Notes under the pieces: generated by a model
What the model saw: only the letters and a program-made list of their open reading frames with translations
Databases searched by the model: none
Told to the model about the DNA's origin: nothing
In this document: positions 39,701 through 51,700 of the stretch, piece by piece
How positions within the stretch are numbered: position 1 is the stretch's first letter
How the letters are laid out: each line of letters starts with the position of its first letter
Origin: Hirundichthys speculiger
Lineage: Eukaryota > Chordata > Actinopteri > Beloniformes > Exocoetidae
Length of the DNA: 64,000 nt
Reading direction: 5' to 3'
Assembly (NCBI GenBank): GCA_018398805.1
Contig: JAGFBZ010000363.1
Location: 1,713,986 to 1,777,985 of the forward strand
Program-made: the position numbers and the translations under genes

Positions 39701-42700
39701 GCCTTTCATTTCAAAAATTCTTGAAAAAACAGTTTCCTCTCAACTCCATGCCCATCTCACCCTCAATAGCCTCTACGAACCCTTTCAGCCTGGTTTTTGC
39801 CCCGGTCACAGCACTGAAACTGCCCTCCTCAAAATCACCAATGACCTCCTCACTGCAGCTGACTCCGGTTTACGTTCCATCCTCATCCTCCTTGATCTGA
39901 GTGCAGCCTTCGACACTATTTCTCACCCCATCCTCCTTCAAAGACTTTCCTCTTTAGGCATCTCCAACACCCCCCTTCACTGGTTTCACTCATACCTGAC
40001 AGGCCGCACTCAGTTCATCCAACTCAAGACCTTCACCTCCGATCCCTCCCCAATCATCACAGGTGTGCCCCAGGGCTCTGTCCTGGGGCCCCTCCTCTTC
40101 ATCACTTACCTCCTCCCCCTTGGTCACATCTTCTGTAAATTCAACATTTCTTTTCACTGTTTCGCAGATGACAGCCAGCTCTACCTTTCCAGCAAACCAA
40201 ACTCCACCCCCCTCTGAAATAAAATCTTAGTTCACCACAAACTTCCTCAAACTAAACAGCAATAAAACAGAATTCTTACTCATCAGCACTAAATCCACCC
40301 TCTCCAGAGTCAACAGTTTTTCCCTCCTTATCGACTGCTCCTCTGTGTCCCCCTCCCCTCGGGTTAAGAGTCTGGGTGTCATCCTCGACAGTTCACTATC
40401 CTTTCATTGCCACATCAATAGCATCACCCGGTCCACTTACTTCCATCTACGCTCCATAAACCGTCTCAAACTCACCTGAAGGTTTCAAGATCATGTGACC
40501 GTTGTGCGGTAGTGCGCTCATTGAAAGACTTAAATCTCGCCATGTCTTGTTCTCTCTAGAAGTAAATATTTTAAAAGGCTAAATGCTGTCAAATTATGTG
40601 TTTTTTGAAAACCCTCTGAATTGTTAGCACACCGCCTCCGCACGTTAATATAATGTCGAGGTACAAGTCAGAGCTTGCCAGTGGTACTTTATTTTAAAAT
40701 TTTGCCAGATTCTTGCTGCCATTTTTGTATCTGATATCCTGCCATCTCGATGTGGACATTGATGCGGTTTACTAGCGCCGAGCGCCAAAATCTACTTAAC
40801 GCATATCTGTAGAGAAGAAGCACAGACAGGCCCTTCTGGTGTGACCACGCTTGTTGGCTTGAATGGTGGCTGATCAAAATGTCTGGCCGTGGTGTTGGCG
40901 TTCCACTTCCAATCACCCCGTGGCACTTGAGCAAAAATGATCTGACACTTAAGTCTGGGACATTCTGCAAACTCATCCATGGTAGCAATGTAGTAGGGCT
41001 TTGTTGCTGTGGGGTTTTGGCCACCACGGGCTTGAAAGGTCATTAAACAGTTATTTCTACACAAGGTAAAGCCTCACCAGTTACAATATGTAAATGGGAA
41101 CATTTCGGTGTTGTTTGGAAGCTTATTCTGTCACTTAGGTTAGGTGTAGAAATCCACATGCAACGGTGCTAAGCTAGGCTAACGGGGGCTTTGTCAGAGG
41201 AGAGCAGAGATGAGAGCAGGATTTACCCTTTAATTAAACTCTGGGCTTCACAGCAAATAAGTTAATTAAAAAAATGTGGGAAGTCCCTATGAATTAACTT
41301 TTTAAAAAACAAAACAGGTCTATCTCCCATCTGAAAACAAATTATGAGCATAATCAGTAATCAGCACAGAGGCTGAGTGTTTCTTCAGTGAAGCCGCAGA
41401 TTTCCAAATATCTTGAAAAGCTCAGTAACACAGCGAGATGGCCGGGATTTAATCTAAAACATGGTGGGACTTGCATTAAACAGGAAACTAGGGAACAAAG
41501 TTGACCAAATGTGAGCAGCACTTATTGGTTCATATGTTAAATGAGTTGTTTAACTCGTCGAGTTTAAGAATATTTCTGCAGAGTTGGAGGAGAGCAGCTT
41601 CTAGTGAAGCCTGAACTAAATACGCATCTGCAGATTGGTAGATATTAAATGAGCTGTGTTGTTTTTCATTTTATTCCTTTTTTAAAAAAAAAAAATGCCC
41701 CTGTCACATTTCAAAGATGGTTTGAGAAATTAAAAAATGAAGCACTAACGTGCAATATAAATCCTCCAGAGAGAAACGTCTTCCATTCATGAGTTATGAG
41801 GAGCTTTTAGGGATTTAATCAAATGCTAGAGAGCTAAATTAAGAATTGTATGGCATGCATCAAATACACAATGAGAGAAGTACAGGATACATGTTCCACA
41901 TTTGTTCTTTTTTTAAAATGTGATCTTTCAGAAATGACACAAGTTATTAACAAATACTTATTTTTAGTGTAGCAATCAAACAAAAGATTTTTGTTCAGTT
42001 CAAGAATAATGGCTCTCTTGTGTCTGCACAATAAAGCTGCAGTCATCACAAAGACTGGAAACGGGTTGAAATGGCTTGCCCTACTTTGTCTGAAGGTGAT
42101 AAAATAAACCTCATGGAATATCTAAAGTTTGCAAGAATGACTTGTTGTTGTTTCCTTTAGAAAAAAAAAAAGGGCTTTTTTATCACGGTGCCATTTGGAC
42201 TTTCCCAGAAATGAAATCCCCAGCCTCAGAGGATGTGATGCTCTTTCTTTGTAAAAACAATATTCCTGAATACAGGAAGCTTAATCAGAAAAAAAAAAAA
42301 AACAACCAACTTTCAAACAGCGATGGCTTTTATAGACAAACGGAACAAAAGCATCTGAAAGTTCATCTTCTGTGAAACTTCAGCAAACGACACACTGTTG
42401 CTCTCTGTTTCTTTCTGAGGTAACTTCTTGATACAGCGGCGCAGGAAAGAAATGCACACTGCAGTAAGAATGTAAAAACTTCAGCAAGTTAAATATTTAT
42501 TTTCTGACCATCTCAATGTGACGTGGATCACTTATCGCAAATCCCTGAGAGGTTGTCCAGCAGACGGGCAGATCTCACAGTCGTCTGCTGAGACTTCATG
42601 GAGACTTCATACAAATGTACGCATACATGGCTGATGCCCATTTGTGGTTCTTTTCCAGGCAAATATCTCAGTTATTTGGCTCTGAAGAGCCAACAATGTG

Positions 42701-45700
42701 GCCCCACATCATGTGAAATGTCCACTCATCTTGAGAGCTGAATAACAGGAACACTTCCCCCTTCCTGCTGGGTCAGAGGTCAAGGGAAAGTTGTGCTTGT
42801 GTGTGATCCCAAATTCCATTGTGTTTATTTTCTCAAAGTGGGATCAGGGGTGTGCTTCTGCCAGAAGAGATTATCAAAGCGTAAAACAATACTTTCCCGT
42901 ATTCCTTTTTTTTTTTTTTTTGTAAATGTCTTTTCAGTGGACATTTCAGCAGAACTCTTTAGAGCAGGGTTTACATTTCTTTTTCGCAGCTCCAAATGCT
43001 TGAGTGGAGAGTTAAACCTGACGGGTATGTGTAAAATGTCAAACAGCACAGCCATGGTATTTCACAAAAACTTGCATTTAAGTGAGACATTGAATGTTAA
43101 AGGTCAACCAGGAGGCCCACTCCAAAATGATTTGGAAACGGAGACCCATTGGAGAATTTTCTATTAAGTAACAACGGCTTTTTAAACAACACCGCAGAAG
43201 GATTATTTCTTTCACTGTCTGGGATCCCGTACAGTTTTGGTTTGGTCCAACGCTGTCACGAATACAGCATATACATGGGTGTACGTGAGGATCTGTTTAC
43301 CGAAGCTGCCAAAGAAACTGAAGCCTGCAGGACTGACAGAGGCGGCAGAAGAAGAAACATTTTAGTTCAAAACACCAACGTGTGCTGAAATCCCCAGCTT
43401 TAAACGCAGCCGCTAGTTAACTAATGCAGCCTACAGGTCATACACCTACAAACAAACATGCGTCCTTTGAATTTCTTTGACCTTGTTGCAGTCAACGTAG
43501 ACAAAAGTGCTGAACCATAAATCTTAATTGCACCTTTGAAAACAACACAAAGCTGAATGAATACCAAGAAAATGTCTGACTAACAGGTTTAAGCACACGG
43601 ATACTTTTACAGCCTCGATGCTAGCGTGCAAAAAACAGCTGGATGCAAAAAAACAGCTGGATCTGCTTCATGAGTCGACTGTTGGCATGTTAGCTAATGA
43701 TCATCTCCAGGTACTTAATTTGATTGTTTGCTAAGAATCAAATGACACATAATATTGATAACACAAATAGATGATTTACAATATATATATATAAAGTAAA
43801 ATACTTTGTCAGGTCTAACCTCATTTATTTGTTTACACGTTAAACTGGATATTGTCAACCTGAAACAAAAATAAAACTGGATTCAACTTAATAATTTAGG
43901 AGTGCCTTCAGTATTGGAAATTTCCCAATCATGTGATCTGATGTTCCACTGTACTAAATAAATAGATAAATAAATAAACATGTCCCGATGTCTCATTGAT
44001 GATGTCATTTTACCAGGAATCTTATTGTCAGTTCTTAAACCTGCTTCATAAACACCACCAGGACCTTCCCTGCAGAGCGTTGGTGGTTTATCAGATCCTG
44101 GCTGTGCCCAGCTCAAACACCTGAGATCCACATCAATACTGATAATAATCAGTTTTACTCTACATTAGATATATTTCAATATATATAAACAATGTACAAT
44201 ATTAAATTGAAATGTGCTTGTTCTGCATACCTTCCTTGAGTAACCCTGAACATCCTGACCCAGTCTCTGGTAGGGGAGGCAGCCCCACCAGCACAGGACT
44301 ATAAAAACATACCAGACCTTCTGTAATAATAGAGCAGATAGAAACAGCCAGTCCTGCTTGGATAATAGGAACTCTCCGTGGACTCGGCTGATACGAGGTG
44401 GGGGGATCGACTTCCTTGGCATGTCTGTGGTTATACAAGCTTCGTACTGATTAATCTGTCCATGCTGAAGGCCAGTGCCCAGCTCTTTCCACTCACATCT
44501 TCACCCGAGCAGCATGTTGCCCCCAGAGACCTGCGCCGAACGAGTGGTCTCTTATCTCGGTGTTGTTGTAGCACCCTGCAAAGTAAACACTCATTGGGCC
44601 TCACTTCAAAGTGGAGATGAGAGCGTGTTTGACCTGCGGGAATAGTGAACTCGAGAGCTGTGACGAGCAAAGGGAGGGCTTACTTTCGTGAAAATAAATC
44701 CCCTTTAATGTGGAAATTGCTCATTGTTGAAGATCATTAGTGACTCTTGCTGGCGAATACCTCACCAGTCTTTTAAGTTTTCTTCTGGCACGTCTTGAGC
44801 ATGTTTCACATCTTATGCGCTGACGAACTATCCAGCAACCGATGGGTGTTTAAAGACAGTCAGTGGAAGCTTTGTGTGTATGCAGATGGGAATGCAGAGG
44901 ACATGTGCATTTGTACAATATGTTGCAAACTGTCCTATAAAACAACCTTAAAAAGTGCCGTTGTTGTTCCACTCATCTTCTGAAAGGGGTTTGAAATAAA
45001 CTGCAGCAGACTAAAAGCTATTTTGCAAAGGACATTGTGAAATTAAGCAGAATGTCTTAAGATAAACTAGGGATAACTGTTTTTTTAAAAACCGATACGA
45101 TAACTGATAACTTTCAGCTCCTAAAGGCAGATAGCGATAACCGATAACACACACAAATACCTAAGATCATTACATCAATGCAACCAAAATCCACCAAAAA
45201 CAGTTTTGACTGCTTAAATGAACAGATATTATCTTTTCCATTGAAAAACTATTGGCAAGCATCTCAAACATTTTCCTAAAGCTACCAAACAAACCTATGT
45301 AATATCTCACATCAACATAAATAAGGTGCATTACTTACTGATATAAAAAAAAATAAAGGCTCCTTGAACTGATGGAAATACATGCATCAGAATTACAAAC
45401 TGAAAAAGTGCATTCCAGAGGTTTACAAAAAAATATACATAGAAAATTAATGGACTGACACAAGTTAGATTCAAATATTTCTATGTAAACAAACTGAAAA
45501 TGTGCATTCCTCAATGACAATAAAAAAATAATGCACAGTGCATAACATACTGACACAAGTTAGACTTGTCTGTGTACACAAACTGAAAAAGTTCACACCC
45601 TAAGAGAAACTGTTTCATCCATTATTGATCTGGCTTCACTTTTAACTACAGACCAATTATTTTAACATTTTCAGCCTCCAAACTGAGCACTAATCTGGTT

Positions 45701-48700
45701 GCAGCACTATAATCCTGAAAAACACTGACCACACCAAGGATCCTTTACACTGACAAAATGAATTGTTTCAAGCTGCACTAATGGTTCCAGTCCGATACGT
45801 GGGTGTGGTTTAAGTGTAGTAAATGTCGTGACAGAAAGGAAAATTGGATTTGCACTGTTTGCATTTGCATTGTAGACAAATGAGTAAATATAGACATTCA
45901 CTCGTCTGTAGGTTATACTTGGATCATATATTTAGATGAGCCTCTGTGTTTTTAATGTCAAAATTTCCTTTTAATTTCAGTTGAAGGAATATTTGATTTA
46001 ATTTTGGGATGTGTCAACAAGCTCTCACAGTCTCCTGTCACAACTATCAGCAAAACCCACCCAAAGTAACTTTGGACTCCTGGTCCAGACGTCCTCTTCG
46101 TCCGTCGCAACAACTTCATATCACTTTGCATAGATTTGGGACCAATCTGATACTTTTAGTTACAAATTTACCATCTGTATGTTTTTTTTTCATCTTTACA
46201 CAATTATTTCTCAGTATGAATTTAAGAATGAGACTAAATGTACATGCTTAACCATTTCCTCTTATATGGTTTCATTAGTTGTGCTTATCAGTGACAGGTT
46301 TGTACTTTGGAGGAAGGAAGTAATGTGTGAATATAGAGCAGCCCTCATTGTGTTGCCCAGTAAATATACAGGTCCTGCTTGACAAAATAAACTCCATCTA
46401 ATCCTCATTATTAGCTTCATCAGTTCAAAGAGAAGCTTTTTGAAAAACTATTTTAAGATTTTAGAGTGTAAAGTTTCTGGCATTAGTCCTCAAGATTGGA
46501 CCATTGTCCCACTTAGATTTAAGAGACAGCTTTATGTCCTCTGTTGTTTGCTCAGGGAGAAACTGCTGGTTCAGTTCTGTGACTGCGTCTCAAAGACCTG
46601 TTTGTCCGTCAGGAGTGTGTGTGTCTTCCTCCAGTCCTTCGCTCCCAGGCCCTTCGGAGTGTAAACGCCGTGAGTCAGAGGTCACGGTTGTAAATGTGCC
46701 ACCCGCTTCCACGGTGACGGGCAGCTCCTATTGTGGAAAGCGACCTTTAGAGGTGAAGCTATTGCTCTTGATGGTGTGTTCTTAGCTGTTTCCTGAGCTG
46801 TTGCTCACTGTGCTGTGGTCCACCTGTCATCCACGGAGCTCAGCCTGCTCCTACATACAGCGTTGATCCCAAAGACTGTCTTGGTTCATGCATTAATTTA
46901 CTTTAGAATGTTCATTTAACTTTCAAGTCTTTGGTTTGGGGCTGGGCCTGCCTATTCAAAAGAAGGGGAAAAAAAACTAAAATGAATGTTTGTGAATGAG
47001 AGATGAAATTAAATGATGAGTTTTTGCATTGGCTGTAGTTCCAAAATGTTTTAGCTCAACCTCTTTTTTTTTTTTTTTTTTTTAGTGTGTAGCGCAGTCA
47101 CACACATTAGATGCTGACGGACTGCAGAAACCTTTTTATAGTAGTTCCTACAGCTACTGGGGAACGTTCTGTTTCTTTTTTGACATCCTGTGGCGTCATC
47201 ATTCTTGGCCGGGCACATGAGCATCACTCATCGTCACTGATAAAACCTGGGTCCTGACGTAAAACCCACTGCAGATGAACGTTATTTCTGCTGACCTCTT
47301 TCAAGAGGAAAAATCGGTTCAGGTATGGTTTGTGAAATGCCACACTGACTTTGAGGTGTTGATTATTGAGGCTCCACTTCCCAGCCTTAAAGAATCTGCT
47401 TCTGACGGTTTGGTGCCAGATACCACAGTATATTGCCAGAGGTCTGGTGAAGTCTGTAGCTCAACAGGTTGGATGGCAGTTTTATCTGCAAAAGGTGGAC
47501 TTACTGAAAGTTAGATTAGTCCCAATGTTATGTGGCATACTTCCAGGGTAAACGTATGTTTTGCTTTGATAAGTTCTCTCATTTGGATTTGTTGCCTAAC
47601 ATTTGAACATTTTTCCACTTGTTGCTGCCAAGTATTCATTTGTGTTCTAAATAAATAGAGCTATAATGTTAAGGGTGCCAGTTAAATTGATGAATTCTCA
47701 AAGCCACAGTGATGTTTTGTTTGTAGTGGTATCCTAATCAATGAAAAAAAAATACAAAGGTCAAATTTGGTAGAAAAAAATGACTTGTTTTTGTAGATGC
47801 AAGACAAGAATACTGCATTACATTACATACATACTGAAATTACATTTCATAGTTTATTTAAATGTGCAGTTGTAGGGAGGGTTGGACCAGATCATTTATT
47901 CTGTCTGAAGCAGATGGTGCTCATGAAATAAAGAGGCAATCGTTTATTCTCCTCTCCAGCGGCGCTGCCCTCAGCGATCCTCACGCTGATGTTCACTCCT
48001 TATCAGAGAGGAATCTACTGCGATGACAAGAGCATCAGCTATCCCTTACAGAAGAGACACGATCTCCCACGGAGCCATGGCTGCAGTCACCATCACCTGC
48101 TCCATAGTCATTGTGAGTTCCAAAAAAAGAAACCTGACAAGTATGCAACAGTGATGTCTTTACCCTAATGATCTCTGGGCCTTTTCCTTTCACTCCACAG
48201 ATCACTACAGGAGAGGCCTACCTGGTGCACACCAAACGTCTGCACTCCAACTCCCAGTTCAACCAGTACGCGTCTGCTCTCTACAAGGTGGTGGGAACCT
48301 ACCTGTTTGGGGCCGCCGTCAGCCAGTCGCTTACCGACCTGGCGAAGTTCACAATCGGCCGTCCGCGGCCGAACTTCTTATCCGTGTGTGCCCCGGTGAG
48401 CTGTAATGGATACATGCTGCAGATCAACTGTACTGGCAACCCGCGCAATGTGACTGAATCCAGGTGAGCCGTCTGAACACGTCGCCTCCGCTGTTCACAC
48501 CGCATACAGCATTGAAATTGATTACCATCAAAAATCTGTCTGATAATCCCTTCTCACCTGGGATCATGTGAATGGAAAAACTGCACACTCATATTTAAAC
48601 ATGATAAAGTCATATGGATTCCCTTGATTTGGGTGCTAGTGTGTTGAAAACAACCTCAAACTCACATTACAAGTTAGTCAAAGTGATGTCCTGGGATCAA

Positions 48701-51700
48701 ATCCCAGCTGGGATCTTTCTGTGTGGATTTTTCTCCGGGTACTCCTGTTTCCTCCCACAGTGCAACATGACCCTGAATTGCTCTATGATGCCATCACAGT
48801 TTCGTTAGTGTTTCTAACAAAGGAGTATTTTTGCATCAACAGGTTTGATTACTATTACATTTTTTTTTTCCTGAACAATAATGTTCCCTTTTTGCTCCTC
48901 AGGCTGTCGTTTTACTCCGGTCACTCGTCGTTCGGGATGTACTGCATGCTCTTTCTGTCGGTGAGTGTTCAATCTTCATTGCGTGAGACTTTAGGCAGCT
49001 GTAAAACCGCTGTTTACCAAAAACACACACATAGAGTCAAAACAGGGGAGGGCGGTCAAGAAGGACGGTCGGCCCCGTTTTAAAAACACCATTGTTGTAA
49101 TTCTACACTTTGTACAATGGCCGGAAGGCAGCAGATTTCATGGTTTAATCCTGGATATTCTTCCTGCTGCTGAAGCATCTGTGTCATTGACGAGATTTTA
49201 CAATTATGGTGATTTATTGAAGCGTTGTGCATTAAATAAGATGTGCAGTCTCACAAATGCTGTACACAGTGAAATACATTAAGTAGAATACAGTGATCCC
49301 TTATTTTTCGCGGTTAATGGGGACCGGCGCCCTCCCACGACAATCAAAATCCGCCGATCTGGACCCGGAGCCCCCCGAGCCTCAATAATGTGTTTAAAAT
49401 ATGTTTAAAAACCCCAAAAAACTGCAGCAAAACAAGAGAAAGGCTCAACTGTGGTCTTTCTGTTACCTTCACAGCCTCTGGTCTCTGAACCGTAGTAAAG
49501 AAACTGCTGCTATTGTGCTATTTGTGGCTCGTTAGCGGCTAACACGCTAACAACAACAACAAAAGAAACAGTCCTGGTTTTCTCTGCATGGAACGGAGAA
49601 CTTTATTCTGGGCACTGCAGGAACTTGTAAACATCACACAGGTTGTATTGTTGGGCTCCTGTCAGTTAACAGAGAATGTAAATCTATACACGCTGGGCTG
49701 CTGTTTATGCTCACTCCACTTTTCATTCTAACCTCGTTTTCTTCTGCCGTTCCCACGACACACAGACACCATTACCCATAAGGCCACATCATTACCCATA
49801 AGGCTACCTTCTTAAAGGGGCCAGGCTGGCTCACAGCATTTCTTCACTCTGAGAGAACACGCACAAATATCATGTGATGTTATATTATATATTTCTGAAA
49901 AAAAATCTGTGAATAACTAAAACCGCAGAACTTAAACCAGCGAAGTGGCAAGGGATCACTGTAAATTGAAATTATTAAAAATGGCTAGCCTTCCTTTCAG
50001 AATGTGATTTATTCTTTTATTACAAGTTGACAGACTTCTGATCTGTGTTTTTCCCGCGTGCAGCTCTACGTCCACGCCAGGATGCAGGGGAAGTGGACCA
50101 GACTGGTTCGACCCACCATCCAGTTCTTCTTGATAGCGTTCTCTCTCTACGTGGGATACACTCGGGTTTCTGACTACAAACATCACTGGAGCGACGTCCT
50201 GGTGGGGCTCCTGCAGGGGGCTCTCATCGCCGTGCTCACCGTGAGTTCATTTTCTGGTGCCGTTTCAGAACTGCAGCGTGCAGGACGATCGAGCAGCCAC
50301 GAGGCAGGAATTTATCTCAAGGCTCTGGAATGTAAATCGTGTTGCTTTTTGATTAAATACTCATGTTCCGTTTCAGGATCTTTCCTTTCTGTTCCCAATT
50401 CAGCCTTATAGAGACCAAAACTTTTTGCTTTAGGCAGTTGTAGCCTAAATGTACAGACAGAGGTGAACACTGTCCCTTCATAATAATGTTTCTATGACTA
50501 TGGCTTTGTTCCAGTCTGAAAAGCTGCATGTTAAGTTGACAGGTGGTTTTATATTGACTGGAGGCGTGAGCAGGCATGGTTCTTTGTTTTTTGTTTTCAT
50601 GTCTGACTGTCCCTTTTGTTGGCCTATCCACTGTATAACCCCATTTGTCTCCAGCTTCTCCAATTTCAAGTAGATGTAGAAAACATAAATGGATAAGTGG
50701 ATGCTCAGGCACTGATTTTTCAAAAAAAGAAGATATACACATAGTAACTTCAGAGTTACATGTACTGCTACTTAAACATACAGTGTTGAGGATATCTTGC
50801 AAACTGCGTAGGAATGACTCAGTCATATTTGGGCCTAATACTTAAAGGCTTAAAGGCTCTTGAAGGCTCCAGTTGCTTTCCAGATGAAAGGTGAAACGTC
50901 CTCAAGAACAAAAAAAAGGAAGTTCAGTTGCCTTGATTCAAGCCCTTTCAGAGCTACAATGGCCTGCATGACTGAGTCTGTTTCAACAATATTTGGGGTA
51001 AAGCACTGGTAAGGAGTTATGTGGGAAAGACATGTCCTAGAGTTAATAAACTGGGCCCAACTTGGGTTTTGGCCAGATGAGGCCTAAATCTCATCAGCTA
51101 GTTTTGATATGGTTACAACAAGTGTTGTGAGGGTCAGGTGTGGCCCAAAGGCTTAAAGAAATTATGAATTGGGTAACGTCTTATCTGGAGGAACATTCAC
51201 AAACCATCAACAGCTTTGTGTTTAAGAACATCTCCTGCAATGTTTTCACTCGTCTCATTCATAAATGTACTGGTGAGTCACACGCAGTCATGGGTACAGA
51301 TTGCAGTTACGCCACAATTTGCCTTTGAGTTGAGCGCAATCACATGGACTTCCAACTAAAAGTTAGCTGGCAAAGAGGATACAATTTCTTGTACTTACAA
51401 GCTGATTGAGACACAAGTTTATTCTGCATGTAAAGGAAAGTCTCCTAAAACCTCTCCAACCAGTTTGATCAGTGTATTTGAAAGAAACGCTTCCATGATG
51501 TAATGCATTTACATCATGGAAGCGTTTCTCAAAATGAGTTTTGATTTCACTCTGATACGAAGCTAAATCCCAGTTAAAATACATGCTTAAAGGTAGTAGT
51601 GATTGCAGCATGTTTTTTCAGTATTTAAACTGAAAGCTTTAATGAACCTGCTCATTTCACTTCAGATATTCTAAGCTGCTGTTCGCCCTTTAATTTCTTC

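Noticed and set aside
44165..44438. Two overlapping reverse-strand ORFs in plpp2 intron 1
   Set aside because: Both frames are open over the same short stretch, with no recognised similarity; not enough to call a gene.
50353..50826. 157-codon reverse-strand ORF in plpp2 intron 5
   Set aside because: No domain, no splice or poly(A) context, composition like surrounding intron.
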